Positions 1 through 10,164 of a DNA stretch of 54,456 bases are shown here, one piece after another. Origin of the DNA: Bacteroidetes bacterium MED-G20 (GTDB taxonomy: Bacteria > Bacteroidota > Bacteroidia > Flavobacteriales_D > Parvicellaceae); the NCBI GenBank assembly GCA_905181675.1, contig CAJIYZ010000047.1, positions 1 through 54,456 on the forward strand, read 5' to 3'. Positions within the stretch are counted from its first letter, which is position 1. Each line of letters opens with the position of its first letter. The position numbers and the translations under genes are program-made. Under the pieces are notes generated by a model. It saw nothing but the letters and a program-made list of their open reading frames with translations, did not search any database and was not told where the DNA came from.

Positions 1-609
1 AGACTTAAATACAAAACTTCCAGCAACCAATACATCTGCTCCACAATCTATTAACTTTCTCGCATTGGCAGAAGTTACCCCACCATCAATTTCTATTTTA
101 GTATCTAGTCCAGCTTTTACAATCATAGACTTTAGCTTTTCCACTTTCCGATAAGTACCTTCAATAAAAGCCTGACCACCAAAGCCTGGATTAACAGACA
201 TCATACAAACTAAATCTGTTTCTTCCAAGGTAGGTTCTAATAACTCTACAGCAGTGTGAGGGTTAACAGCCACACCTGCTTTCATGTCTTCTTGCTTTAT
301 CGCCTGAAGGGTTCTATGAAGATGATTAGAGGCTTCTATATGTACAGTTAGTATGTTGGCACCCACGTTTTTAAAGTCTTTTATATAACGCTCTGGTTCA
401 ACTATCATTAAATGCACATCTAATGGTTTTAACGTATGTTTGTTAATGTATTTTATAATGGGAATACCAAAAGAAATATTGGGAACAAAAACACCATCCA
501 TGACATCTAAATGGTACCAATCGGCATCACTTTTGTTAATCATTTCACACTCTCTTTGCAAGTTTGCAAAGTCTGATGCTAGTAAGGAAGGGGCAATTAG
601 ATGGCTCAT
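1..609 (-). CDS. rpe: Ribulose-phosphate 3-epimerase, 3' end truncated by window edge
   Basis: Own reverse-strand translation from ATG at 609: MSHLIAPSLLASDFANLQRECEMINKSDADWYHLDVMDGVFVPNISFG...MSVNPGFGGQAFI...IEIDGGV, classic Rpe motifs; open to position 1. Confidence 0.95.
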   Translation of the reverse strand, partial: MSHLIAPSLLASDFANLQRECEMINKSDADWYHLDVMDGVFVPNISFGIPIIKYINKHTLKPLDVHLMIVEPERYIKDFKNVGANILTVHIEASNHLHRTLQAIKQEDMKAGVAVNPHTAVELLEPTLEETDLVCMMSVNPGFGGQAFIEGTYRKVEKLKSMIVKAGLDTKIEIDGGVTSANARKLIDCGADVLVAGSFVFKS

Positions 610-665
610 AAATTATGAATTTTAATTCACCACAAATAAACAAAAACAAAGTTGGAAACGGAGTA

Positions 666-1532
666 TTATCCTAAGTAAGATTTCAACAATTTACTTCTTG
701 AAGTATGCTTCAATCTTCTAATAGACTTTTCTTTTATCTGACGTACTCTTTCTCTAGTTAAGTCAAACTTCTCACCTATTTCTTCTAGAGTCATAGGATG
801 TTTTCCACTTAAACCAAAATACAGGCGAATTACATCTGCCTCCCTAGGTGTTAAGGTAGATAATGATCTTTCGATTTCTCTTCTTAAAGACTCCTTCATC
901 AACTGCTTATCAGGCTTTGGAGATGAATCTGAGGACATAACTTCGTACATGTTGTTACTGTCTTCAGAATCCTTTAAAGGTGCATCCATTGAAAGGTGTC
1001 TACCATTGTTTTTAATAGACTGCTTAACTTCTTCAATAGTAATATCTAAAGATTCTGCAATTTCTTCTGGCGTAGGTGGTCTACCATACTTTTGCTCTAA
1101 ATCCGAAAATGCACGATTTATTTTATTTATAGAACCAATCTTATTTAGAGGTAACCTTACAATTCTAGATTGCTCAGCAAGTGCTTGCAAAATAGACTGT
1201 CTAATCCACCATACAGCATAAGATATAAACTTAAATCCTCTAGTTTCATCAAATCTTTGTGCAGCTTTAATTAAACCTAGGTTTCCTTCGTTTATTAAAT
1301 CTGGCAGTGTTAAACCCTGGTTTTGGTATTGCTTAGAAACTGAAACTACAAAACGTAAGTTAGCCTTTACCAATCTCTCTAAAGCAGGGTGGTCTCCCTC
1401 CTTTATTCTCTTAGCCAACTCTACTTCTTCCTCCGCAGTAATTAAGTCTACACGACCTATTTCCTGAAGATACTTATCTAAGGAAGCTGTTTCCCTATTG
1501 GTAACCTGTTTTGTTATCTTTAATTGTCTCAT
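666..1532 (-). CDS. rpoD: RNA polymerase primary sigma factor RpoD/SigA (short Bacteroidota form)
   Basis: Regions 1.2/2/3/4 visible ([65 protein letters not shown]). Confidence 0.96.
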   Translation of the reverse strand: MRQLKITKQVTNRETASLDKYLQEIGRVDLITAEEEVELAKRIKEGDHPALERLVKANLRFVVSVSKQYQNQGLTLPDLINEGNLGLIKAAQRFDETRGFKFISYAVWWIRQSILQALAEQSRIVRLPLNKIGSINKINRAFSDLEQKYGRPPTPEEIAESLDITIEEVKQSIKNNGRHLSMDAPLKDSEDSNNMYEVMSSDSSPKPDKQLMKESLRREIERSLSTLTPREADVIRLYFGLSGKHPMTLEEIGEKFDLTRERVRQIKEKSIRRLKHTSRSKLLKSYLG

Positions 1533-1625
1533 TTATATATGGGTGGTTTCTAAACGTTAATTAACACATGAGCTATAATAACGTAATGTAACAAACTAAA
1601 GTTACATAATAGTGAAAATAAACAT

Positions 1626-1647
1626 AAAACCCACATTATGTGGGTTT
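1626..1647 (-). terminator. Hairpin terminator downstream of pnp
   Basis: Inverted repeat aaaacccacat/atgtgggtttt between pnp stop (1658) and rpoD start. Confidence 0.6.
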
Positions 1648-1657
1648 TACAAATAAT

Positions 1658-3805
1658 TTAGTCGTTGGATGGCTTTGCTGGTTTTTCCAATAAAGCTTTT
1701 CTAGAAATCTTTAATTTTCCACTTCTTGGGTCCTTTCCAATAACCTTCACATCAAGGACTTGACCAGGTTTTAAATGCTCTTCTGCCTTCTCTACTCTTT
1801 CGTGAGCAATTTCGGAAATATGTAATAAAGCATCTACACCAGGAAGAATTTCTAAAAATGCTCCAAATGCTACAATATTTTTAACTTTACCCTCATAAGT
1901 TTCACCAACTTCTGCAGTAGGTGGATAAGCAATTAAGTTAATTCTTCTCAACGCCTCTTCCATTCCTTCTTTTTCTTCAGCAAAAACTTCAACATTAGCC
2001 ATTCCATCAACCGCATCTCCTATTCCAATAGATGTTTTGGTTTCCGCTTGAATAGTTTGAATAGTTTCTCCTCCTTTTCCAATGATTCCTCCAATTGCAT
2101 CTTCAGGAACAGAAATATTTTCTATTCTTGGAACATGTGCTTTGAAATCTTCTCTTGGCTCAGTCAATGTTTTCATCATTTCACCAAGAATATGCATTCT
2201 ACCATCTTTGGCTTGGTTCAAAGCTTCTTCTAACACCTTATAATCTAAACCGTCTACTTTGATATCCATTTGGCAAGCAGTAATTCCTTTTTCCGTACCA
2301 GTCACTTTAAAATCCATATCGCCTAAATGATCTTCATCACCAAGAATATCAGATAATACTGCATATTTTCCAGCATCGTCCTGAATTAATCCCATTGCAA
2401 TTCCAGAAACAGGTCTTTTCAATTTTATTCCACCATCCATAAGGGCAAGAGTACCTGCACAAACAGTTGCCATTGAAGAAGAACCATTAGATTCTAAAAT
2501 TTCTGACACCAATCTTATAGTATATGGATTCTCTGGCTTTCCAGGAATCATAGGCTTTAATGCTCTTAAAGCTAAATTACCATGGCCAATTTCTCTTCTA
2601 CTTACGTTGAACTTCATTCTAGCTTCTCCAGTTGAAAAAGGTGGAAAATTATAGTGCAACAAGAAATCTAGATCATCGTTAGCCAATGCCCCATCTTTTC
2701 TTTGAACATCTAAAGTACTACCCAATGTTAGAGTAGTCAATGATTGTGTCTCTCCTCGTGTAAATAAGGCAGAACCGTGTACAAATCCTGGCAAATATCC
2801 AGCTTCAGAAGAAATAGGTCTAATTTCAGTAGTCTTTCTTCCGTCTAGTCTGACTTTTTCGTCTAATACCACTCTTCTAATTGCTTCTTTTTGAGCAGCT
2901 TTAAAGTAAGGACCAACCAAAAAACCAAGTTCAGCCATATCTTCTTCAGACATTTGGGATTTAAAATCTTCTTTAATTTCCCCAAAGAGCTCTGCTCTTT
3001 TGTGCTTATCTGCCAGACCTTGCTTTGCTACATCGTAACATCTCTGGTAAGAAAAATCATGAACGCTTTTTCTTAAATCGTCGTTATGAGTTTCGTGTGA
3101 ATATTCTCTCTTTGGATTTGCTTTAGCAACTTTTGCAGCAATATCCAACTGTAACTGACACTGCTCTTTAATTACAACGTGTGCAGCTTTTATTGCTTCC
3201 AGCATTTCACCTTCAGAAACTTCATTCATCTCTCCTTCTACCATAACAATGCTGTCCAATGTTCCAGCAATCATCATATCCATGTCCGCACTTTTCATTT
3301 CCTCAAAAGTTGGATTGATAGAAAACTCTCCGTCAATTCTAGCTATTCTCACTTCAGAAACAGGACCGTTAAAAGGAATATCAGAAACTGCTAAACAAGC
3401 AGAAGCAGCCAAGCAAGCTAATGCATCTGGCATATTTTCCTTATCTGAAGACAATAATTGTAACATTACCTGAGTTTCAGCATGGTAATCATCTGGGAAA
3501 AGTGGTCTTAGTGCTCTATCCACTAATCTCATAGTTAATATTTCTTCATCAGATGGTCTTGCTTCTCTTTTAAGAAATCCACCAGGAAATTTACCTGTTG
3601 AAGCAAATTTTTCTCTGTAATCTACTGTAAGAGGCATGAAATCTACACCATCTCTTACGTCTATATTAGCAACAGCAGTTGCCAATATCATTGTGTCTCC
3701 CATTCTTACCACTACAGATCCGTCAGCTTGTTTAGCTAACTTTCCTGTTTCTATGGAAATCTCTTTTCCATTTGGAAGACTTATTTTTTCGTTTATTATA
3801 TTCAT
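1658..3805 (-). CDS. pnp: Polyribonucleotide nucleotidyltransferase (PNPase) with KH and S1 domains
   Basis: Full-length 715 aa; [13 protein letters not shown] motif, C-terminal S1 domain ([33 protein letters not shown]). Confidence 0.98.
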   Translation of the reverse strand: MNIINEKISLPNGKEISIETGKLAKQADGSVVVRMGDTMILATAVANIDVRDGVDFMPLTVDYREKFASTGKFPGGFLKREARPSDEEILTMRLVDRALRPLFPDDYHAETQVMLQLLSSDKENMPDALACLAASACLAVSDIPFNGPVSEVRIARIDGEFSINPTFEEMKSADMDMMIAGTLDSIVMVEGEMNEVSEGEMLEAIKAAHVVIKEQCQLQLDIAAKVAKANPKREYSHETHNDDLRKSVHDFSYQRCYDVAKQGLADKHKRAELFGEIKEDFKSQMSEEDMAELGFLVGPYFKAAQKEAIRRVVLDEKVRLDGRKTTEIRPISSEAGYLPGFVHGSALFTRGETQSLTTLTLGSTLDVQRKDGALANDDLDFLLHYNFPPFSTGEARMKFNVSRREIGHGNLALRALKPMIPGKPENPYTIRLVSEILESNGSSSMATVCAGTLALMDGGIKLKRPVSGIAMGLIQDDAGKYAVLSDILGDEDHLGDMDFKVTGTEKGITACQMDIKVDGLDYKVLEEALNQAKDGRMHILGEMMKTLTEPREDFKAHVPRIENISVPEDAIGGIIGKGGETIQTIQAETKTSIGIGDAVDGMANVEVFAEEKEGMEEALRRINLIAYPPTAEVGETYEGKVKNIVAFGAFLEILPGVDALLHISEIAHERVEKAEEHLKPGQVLDVKVIGKDPRSGKLKISRKALLEKPAKPSND

Positions 3806-3830
3806 TTTTCTATTTTAATTTTATAAAAAA

Positions 3831-3856
3831 GGACCATCACGCTAGCGCAATAGTCC
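3831..3856 (-). terminator. Hairpin with U-tract in the rpsO-pnp intergenic region (terminator or attenuator)
   Basis: Minus strand GGACTATTGCGCTAGCGTGATGGTCC followed by TTTTTT; stem pairs almost throughout with CTAG loop. Confidence 0.7.
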
Positions 3857-3882
3857 CCTCCAATACGTTTGTAAAAAGCCTA

Positions 3883-4152
3883 TTACCTTCTAATATCCAA
3901 TTTTTTGATAATGACTCTATATCTTTCGATATCTTTGTTTTTCAAGTAATCCAGTTGGTTTCTTCTTTTACCAACTAGCCTTATTAATGATCTTTGGGTG
4001 TTAAAATCTTTTTTGTTAGACTTTAAATGACCAGTTAAATGTTTAATTCTATGAGAGAACAATGCAATTTGTCCTTCTGCAGATCCGGTGTCAGACTCCC
4101 CCTTACCGAATTTCTTAAAAATATCTTTTTTCTTTATTGAATCAATATACAT
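3883..4152 (-). CDS. rpsO: 30S ribosomal protein S15
   Basis: 89 aa; DTGSAEGQIALFSHRIKHLTGHLKSNKKDFNTQRSLIRLVGKRRNQLDYLKNKD. Confidence 0.97.
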   Translation of the reverse strand: MYIDSIKKKDIFKKFGKGESDTGSAEGQIALFSHRIKHLTGHLKSNKKDFNTQRSLIRLVGKRRNQLDYLKNKDIERYRVIIKKLDIRR

Positions 4153-4191
4153 GTCAACACTATTTAAGTTATTGTGATGTTAAATCGGCTG

Positions 4192-4199
4192 CAAATATA
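4192..4199 (-). promoter_or_regulatory. Candidate Bacteroidota -7 element (TATATTTG) upstream of rpsO
   Basis: Minus-strand TATATTTG matches TAnnTTTG, about 40 nt before the rpsO ATG; nearest TTG is only 14 nt away, so the -33 element is weak. Confidence 0.45.
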
Positions 4200-4234
4200 A
4201 ATTAATATCTTAACAAGTTCCTTTAAATGAGTAA

Positions 4235-4939
4235 TTATTTAAATACAAAACCCACTCTTACAACTCCTAACCCTGAAAAAAGCATTTTAGAGTGCGATAT
4301 TTTTGGAATGTTTTCAGTGATATCAGCTGAGGTTACAGAAGCTTCGTTTAAAACCTGATAAGTTCCATTTTTATAGGTAGTTTTTAGCACCAACAAACCA
4401 AACTCAGTGCCAACATAAATATTTGGCTTAACATAATACTCCCCACCGAAGAAAACCCTAAATCCAAGATTTTGTACAGGTCTTTTGTAGTTGTAGTTTA
4501 ATGCAGAAACAAATGAAATTGAGTCTGTTCTTGAACCATACTCGTTGTTTTTCCCAAATCCAAAAACTCCCTCAAATCCAGAATAAACCATCGAATTTAC
4601 CAACCTCTTCTGCTTTTCATAACCGAAAGAGAATTGATAGATAGATTTTATTTTCTCCACTGACCCCACTCCATCACCTCCAGATTCTAGAATCTCCACG
4701 TAGTCAACCAATCTATTAACATCTGCATTAAACCTTAAAGCAGATTTCTTATTAAGATTTAATCTAAACTTAATATTAGGAGTATAAATATCCGAGTTAA
4801 GAGAAGGGTAAATTTGTCCCTCTACAGAAACTATTTTTCTGCTCTTAGCTACGGTGTCTTGGGACAAAAAAGGGTTATTAAAGGACAATAAAAAAAGTGT
4901 TAACAACACTATTGAGAAAATTCTTTTAACACGTACCAT
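4235..4939 (-). CDS. Hypothetical secreted/outer-membrane protein
   Basis: 234 aa; N-terminal hydrophobic signal; alternating beta-strand-like pattern. Confidence 0.6.
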   Translation of the reverse strand: MVRVKRIFSIVLLTLFLLSFNNPFLSQDTVAKSRKIVSVEGQIYPSLNSDIYTPNIKFRLNLNKKSALRFNADVNRLVDYVEILESGGDGVGSVEKIKSIYQFSFGYEKQKRLVNSMVYSGFEGVFGFGKNNEYGSRTDSISFVSALNYNYKRPVQNLGFRVFFGGEYYVKPNIYVGTEFGLLVLKTTYKNGTYQVLNEASVTSADITENIPKISHSKMLFSGLGVVRVGFVFK

Positions 4940-4969
4940 TTATTTATTTTTAATTTAAAATACTAATTA

Positions 4970-5614
4970 CTAGTTGTTTATGTTTTTCAACATTGGAACA
5001 AATTTAAAGTCGCCATATATAGTTTCTTTGTAATCGGTTTCATTCAAACGCTGAATTAACATCATTTGTTGCACATCCCCATCGCCAACGGGAATTACCA
5101 ACCTCCCACCCAACTTAAGTTGATCTTTAAGATCTTTTGGAACATAGGGTGCTCCACAAGTCACAATGATACTATCAAAAGGAGCAAATACTTTTTTTCC
5201 TAAAAACCCATCTCCAAAAAATAATTGTGCTCTATAGTTATTTTGATTTAAAAATAGTTTGGCACTTTGGAAAAGAGACTTATGTCTTTCAATAGAAAAA
5301 ACTTTTGCACCTAATTGGCACAAAACAGCTGTTTGGTAGCCAGAACCTGTTCCAATTTCCAATATCTTATCTCCTCGTTTCACACCAAGTAGTTCCGATT
5401 GAAAAGCTACAGTATAAGGCTGACTAATTGTTTGGTTCTCGCCAATCGGAAAAGCTATATCCTGATAGGCAAATTTATCTCTAAATACTAAATCGAATAA
5501 AAGATGTCTCGGCGTCATACTTATTGCTTTTAACACTTTTGAATCCTGAATACCTTTTTCAACAAGATGGGCAACTAATTTTGCACACAACCCTTTATAC
5601 TTAATATCATTCAT
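4970..5614 (-). CDS. pcm: Protein-L-isoaspartate(D-aspartate) O-methyltransferase
   Basis: QTISQPYTVAFQSELL, ILEIGTGSGYQTAVL, GDG motifs. Confidence 0.93.
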   Translation of the reverse strand: MNDIKYKGLCAKLVAHLVEKGIQDSKVLKAISMTPRHLLFDLVFRDKFAYQDIAFPIGENQTISQPYTVAFQSELLGVKRGDKILEIGTGSGYQTAVLCQLGAKVFSIERHKSLFQSAKLFLNQNNYRAQLFFGDGFLGKKVFAPFDSIIVTCGAPYVPKDLKDQLKLGGRLVIPVGDGDVQQMMLIQRLNETDYKETIYGDFKFVPMLKNINN

Positions 5615-5747
5615 TACTTTACAAAAGAAACTTCTTAATTTATAATAAAAGCAGCATTACCTAAATTTTTGCCAACAATAAATGTTAATAATTAACGTTT
5701 TAAATTAAACAATTTTATTTTGAATTCATTTTTTATAATTTTATGGC

Positions 5748-6719
5748 ATGTTTAAAATTGGAGTTGTAGGCGCAGGTCACCTAGGAAAGATTCATTTAAA
5801 AATTCTTAAAAAGGCTTCTTTTGTTAATCTTATTGGATTCTACGACAGTGATCCATTAGTTAGAAAAAATATAAATTTAGAATTAGGGGTTAAGGCTTTT
5901 GAGACATATCAAGACCTTATAGAAAGTTCAGATATCATAGACATAGTCACTCCAACTCTATCTCATTACACTTGCGCTAAGGAAGCCCTGAAAAGTAATA
6001 AGCATGTATTTATTGAAAAACCCGTAACCAACACCCTAGAAGAAGTTAGAAAGCTGATTAGGATTACCCAAATAACTGGTAAAAAAGTACAAGTAGGGCA
6101 CGTAGAAAGATTTAATCCTGCCTTCACTGAAGCTAGTAAATTAATTCATCAACCTAGATTTATTGAAGTCCACCGATTGGCACAATTTAATTCAAGAGGA
6201 ACTGATGTCTCAGTAGTACATGATCTAATGATTCATGATTTGGATATTGTCCTTCATGTAGTAAAATCGCCAGTAAAATCTATTAACGCTAGTGGAGTTA
6301 GCGTTTTAAGCAGCTCACCAGACATTGCCAATGCAAGAATAGAATTTATTAATGGATGTGTGGCCAACATCACTTCAAGCAGAATGTCACTTAACAATGT
6401 TAGAAAATCAAGATTTTTTCAAAAAAATGCCTACGTTTCTGTAGACTTTTTAAATAGGTCTCACGAATATATAAGATTGGACTCCAACAAAATTCCTAAG
6501 GAAAATATATCGATTCAAAATACCAAAACAATCCCCAAGGAAAGTGTGATGATTAAAACACAAAACAACAGTGGAATTAACCCAATTGAAGAAGAATTGA
6601 AATCATTTATTAACTCTATAACCTCCAATATAAATCCTATTGTAGATTTAGAATCTGCTCAAATGGCTTTAAAGCTAACCATAGATATTATGGAACAAAT
6701 AACAATGGGACAAAATTGA
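5748..6719 (+). CDS. Gfo/Idh/MocA family NAD(P)-dependent oxidoreductase
   Basis: N-terminal Rossmann GVVGAGHLGKIHLK and EKPVTNT motif. Confidence 0.92.
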   Translation: MFKIGVVGAGHLGKIHLKILKKASFVNLIGFYDSDPLVRKNINLELGVKAFETYQDLIESSDIIDIVTPTLSHYTCAKEALKSNKHVFIEKPVTNTLEEVRKLIRITQITGKKVQVGHVERFNPAFTEASKLIHQPRFIEVHRLAQFNSRGTDVSVVHDLMIHDLDIVLHVVKSPVKSINASGVSVLSSSPDIANARIEFINGCVANITSSRMSLNNVRKSRFFQKNAYVSVDFLNRSHEYIRLDSNKIPKENISIQNTKTIPKESVMIKTQNNSGINPIEEELKSFINSITSNINPIVDLESAQMALKLTIDIMEQITMGQN

Positions 6720-6765
6720 TTGGTAATTTTTATAATAATTAATCTTATTTTCGCGTTTTATATTT

Positions 6766-7641
6766 ATGAAACGCTTTTTCATTATTCTTCTTATTTTTAA
6801 TTTTAGTTGTCAAATAATTGACCAACCAGAAAAAGCTCCATCTTTTATTTCAATAGACAATTTTCAATTTTCGATTTCTAACAACAACCAAGGCTCCAAT
6901 AGTGAAAAAATATCCGATGCATGGATATATATAAATGGGAATTTGGAAGGAGTATATGATTTACCTGCGAGAATCCCTCTACACTATGAGGGTGTTCACG
7001 AGTTGTCTATTTACCCTGGGATTAAAAGGAATGGGATTTCTGCAGATAGAAAAAAGTACCCCTTCTATACCCCATTTGACACAACTATTAATTTAATTCC
7101 AGACAGCATACTAACCCTGACACCCAAAACAGAATACGAAGAGCAACTCTATTTTTGGATTGAAAACTTTGAAGACCCCCAGCATAAATTTGAAACACAC
7201 ACCACGTCCCAAGTAGATATTAATATTATCGAATCGCCTCTAAATGAGCTTTTTGAAGGAGATGCTGGAATGATATCCATGGATAGCGCAGATTATTTTT
7301 GTGAAATCAGAACAAATGAATTAGATTTTAATTCTTTTCCAAAAAATTTGAATATTCCTGCTTATATTGAGATGAATTATGCAAATAACTATCCATTTAC
7401 AATTGGCATCTTGCACAAAGACGCAAGTTTACCAAGCTATCAAAAATTTCCGTTAATCACCCTAATTCCAACCTACGAAAATGAAGTTGTTTGGAATAAA
7501 ACTTATTTATTTATACCCGACGCTACCAATTTTTTTACTAGCGCAACAGAATTTGACTTATATATATCTGCAAGGAATGAAAATTTTGAAAATGACATTA
7601 AGATTCTTTTAGACAATTTCAAAGTAATTTTCCGGCAATGA
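6766..7641 (+). CDS. Hypothetical lipoprotein
   Basis: Signal with lipobox-like LIFNFSCQ; stop overlaps the next start (7638-7641). Confidence 0.7.
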   Translation: MKRFFIILLIFNFSCQIIDQPEKAPSFISIDNFQFSISNNNQGSNSEKISDAWIYINGNLEGVYDLPARIPLHYEGVHELSIYPGIKRNGISADRKKYPFYTPFDTTINLIPDSILTLTPKTEYEEQLYFWIENFEDPQHKFETHTTSQVDINIIESPLNELFEGDAGMISMDSADYFCEIRTNELDFNSFPKNLNIPAYIEMNYANNYPFTIGILHKDASLPSYQKFPLITLIPTYENEVVWNKTYLFIPDATNFFTSATEFDLYISARNENFENDIKILLDNFKVIFRQ

Positions 7642-9035
7642 AAAAGAAATACTTTTGGACTTTATATTTCTTTTCAGACTTTCTATCTTCGACTATTAGC
7701 TGGCTAGTATTTAACTACTACAGAAAAACCTACATTGAAAAATACCCATTTGAAATAAATGAAAAACTAGTTATTAGCACTTTATTAATTTCTGCATTTT
7801 GGATAGTAGTTTATGCAGCTTTTGGAAACTATAAAAATGTCTACAAGAAATACCGTATTAAAGAAATCACTCAAACGCTGTCTCAGTCTTTTATAGGTAT
7901 AATATTTATTTTCTTTACTTTTTTATTAGACGACAAAATAAACTCTTACCAAGACTACTATAGTTTGATTACTGTATTAATAGCTCTACATATTTCCCTA
8001 ACTTTTATACCTAGAATTCTATTAACTTCCAGAACCGTAAATAGCATTCACCAGAAAAAAATTGGCTTCAACACCATTATAATTGGCAGTGAAAAAAAAG
8101 CAAAAGATATTTTCAATGAAATAAAAAATTTAAAAAAAGGAAGTGGACAATTTATAATAGGCTACGTGTCCAATGCAAAAAGCAAGGACTTAATTGCTGA
8201 TACTGGTCTTGAAAAATTAGGCGACTATCATCAAATCACTAAAATTATAGAAGATTTAGAAATTGAAGAGGTAATTATAGCTACGGAATCAGATGATTAT
8301 AAGAAAACCAACAACATAATAAATGACTTGGCAAACCTAAAAGTAGAAATAAAAGTAATTGCTGACATGTACAGCATACTTACAGGGTCTGTAAAAATGA
8401 ATTCTATTTTCGGAGCTCTTTTAATCTCTGTAAACCCTGAAATTATGCCCTCTTGGCAAAAAACAGTCAAAAGAATTTTAGATCTTTTAATTTCTACCGT
8501 AGCAATTGTTTTATTGATTCCTGTTTTTATTGTTTTAAGTATTCTAATAAAGATTGGATCTAAAGGAAATATTATTTTCAAACAGCAGCGTATTGGACTA
8601 GGAAATAAACCTTTTAAAATATTCAAGTTTAGATCTATGTTCTTAGAATCCGAAAAAAATGGACCTCAACTATCAAGTCAAAATGATCCGAGAATTACTC
8701 CATTAGGAAGATTTATAAGAAAAACTAGACTAGACGAAACTCCCCAGTTTTTCAATGTAATAAAAGGAGACATGTCGTTGGTTGGACCAAGACCTGAAAG
8801 ACAATTTTTCATTGACGAAATAATAAAAAAAGCACCTCATTACAAACATATTAGTAATGTCAAACCTGGAATAACCAGTTGGGGACAAGTAAAGTATGGA
8901 TATGCAGAAAATGTAGATGAAATGATTGACAGGCTTAAGTTTGACTTACTTTATGTGGAAAACATGTCATTAAGTTTAGATATAAAAATTCTATTTTACA
9001 CCATAATAATAATGTTAAAAGGATCTGGGAAATAA
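7638..9035 (+). CDS. Exopolysaccharide biosynthesis polyprenyl glycosylphosphotransferase (WcaJ-like sugar transferase)
   Basis: N-terminal TM segments, CoA-binding-like domain, C-terminal KRILDLLIS...FKIFKFRSM...DPRITPLGRFIRKTRLDETPQFFNVIKGDMSLVGPRPE. Confidence 0.94.
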   Translation: MKKKYFWTLYFFSDFLSSTISWLVFNYYRKTYIEKYPFEINEKLVISTLLISAFWIVVYAAFGNYKNVYKKYRIKEITQTLSQSFIGIIFIFFTFLLDDKINSYQDYYSLITVLIALHISLTFIPRILLTSRTVNSIHQKKIGFNTIIIGSEKKAKDIFNEIKNLKKGSGQFIIGYVSNAKSKDLIADTGLEKLGDYHQITKIIEDLEIEEVIIATESDDYKKTNNIINDLANLKVEIKVIADMYSILTGSVKMNSIFGALLISVNPEIMPSWQKTVKRILDLLISTVAIVLLIPVFIVLSILIKIGSKGNIIFKQQRIGLGNKPFKIFKFRSMFLESEKNGPQLSSQNDPRITPLGRFIRKTRLDETPQFFNVIKGDMSLVGPRPERQFFIDEIIKKAPHYKHISNVKPGITSWGQVKYGYAENVDEMIDRLKFDLLYVENMSLSLDIKILFYTIIIMLKGSGK

Positions 9036-9069
9036 ACCAATAGTAAGTACATTTAATAAAAATAAAGTC

Positions 9070-9957
9070 ATGAAAAATATTTCTGTAATAGGTGCTGGAA
9101 CAATGGGGAACGGAATAGCCCATGTTTTTGCTCAAAACGGCTACCAAGTTAATCTGATAGATGTTTCTAAGGATGCTCTAGAAAAAGCGATTAAGACAAT
9201 TTCTGGAAATTTAGATAGAATGGTTAACAAAGAGAAAATTTCTATTGAGCAAAAAGAAAGTACTTTAAAAAATTTAACTGCTATTTCAGATATTAAAAGT
9301 GGTGTTAAAAATGCGGATTTAGTTATTGAAGCAGCTACAGAAAACTTGGAAATAAAACTTTCTATTTTTAAAGAAATTGACTTGTACTGCCCTGAAGATT
9401 GCATTTTATCTACCAACACTTCTTCTATTTCTATTACTAAAATCGCAGCAAACACCTCAAGACCAGAAAAGGTAATTGGAATGCATTTCATGAATCCTGT
9501 TCCAATTATGAAATTAATTGAAGTAATCAAAGGTTATTCTACATCAATAAAAACGCTTGAAACAATTATGGAACTTTCGAAAAAAATTGGAAAATCTCCA
9601 GTTGAAGTAAACGATTTTCCAGGATTTGTAGCCAATAAAATTTTAATTCCTATGATTAATGAAGCAATAATCACTCTTCATGAAGGTGTAGCTGGAGTTG
9701 AAGAAATAGATACTGTAATGAAACTTGGCATGGCACACCCAATGGGTCCATTACAATTGGCAGATTTTATTGGTCTAGACGTATGTCTTGCAATACTAAA
9801 AGTTCTTCAGCAGGGGTTTGGAACAGATAAATATGCACCTTGCCCATTGCTTGTTAATATGGTAACAGCGGGAAAGTTAGGCATAAAATCTGGTGAAGGA
9901 TTTTACACATGGAAGCATAAGACAAAAGAACTTTTCGTATCTGAATATTTTAAATAA
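9070..9957 (+). CDS. 3-hydroxybutyryl-CoA dehydrogenase
   Basis: GAGTMGNGIAHVFAQNGY, HFMNPVPIMKLIEVI, DFPGFVANKILIPMINEAI. Confidence 0.95.
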   Translation: MKNISVIGAGTMGNGIAHVFAQNGYQVNLIDVSKDALEKAIKTISGNLDRMVNKEKISIEQKESTLKNLTAISDIKSGVKNADLVIEAATENLEIKLSIFKEIDLYCPEDCILSTNTSSISITKIAANTSRPEKVIGMHFMNPVPIMKLIEVIKGYSTSIKTLETIMELSKKIGKSPVEVNDFPGFVANKILIPMINEAIITLHEGVAGVEEIDTVMKLGMAHPMGPLQLADFIGLDVCLAILKVLQQGFGTDKYAPCPLLVNMVTAGKLGIKSGEGFYTWKHKTKELFVSEYFK

Positions 9958-10101
9958 CTAGTTGTTTACCCAATCAATATTTGTTTTTAAATTATTAGAG
10001 TAACTAGTGTCGAAAGACCTAGCAAAAGAAATTAATTTTGAAATGGTTTCTCTCGAGGGTTCTGTTGTTTTTTTGTTGTAAATAGATTTTGTAGTTTTCA
10101 T
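9958..10101 (-). CDS. Small 47-aa protein of unknown function downstream of ECF sigma factor (not in the supplied ORF track)
   Basis: Own translation: MKTTKSIYNKKTTEPSRETISKLISFARSFDTSYSNNLKTNIDWVNN*; same strand as sigma factor; stop abuts the convergent 3-hydroxybutyryl-CoA dehydrogenase stop. Confidence 0.55.
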   Translation of the reverse strand: MKTTKSIYNKKTTEPSRETISKLISFARSFDTSYSNNLKTNIDWVNN

Positions 10102-10164
10102 ACCATAGGCTTTTCTAAATAAATATAGATTGCTAACGGTACCAAAAAAAAAATATTGTGTAAT

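Noticed and set aside
949-1221. 90-aa + ORF over rpoD (and 440-625 over rpe)
   Set aside because: Antisense shadows of conserved genes.
8297-8626. 109-aa minus ORF
   Set aside because: Antisense to the conserved C-terminal region of the sugar transferase.
9141-9530. 129-aa minus ORF
   Set aside because: Antisense to the 3-hydroxybutyryl-CoA dehydrogenase, which has unambiguous motifs.
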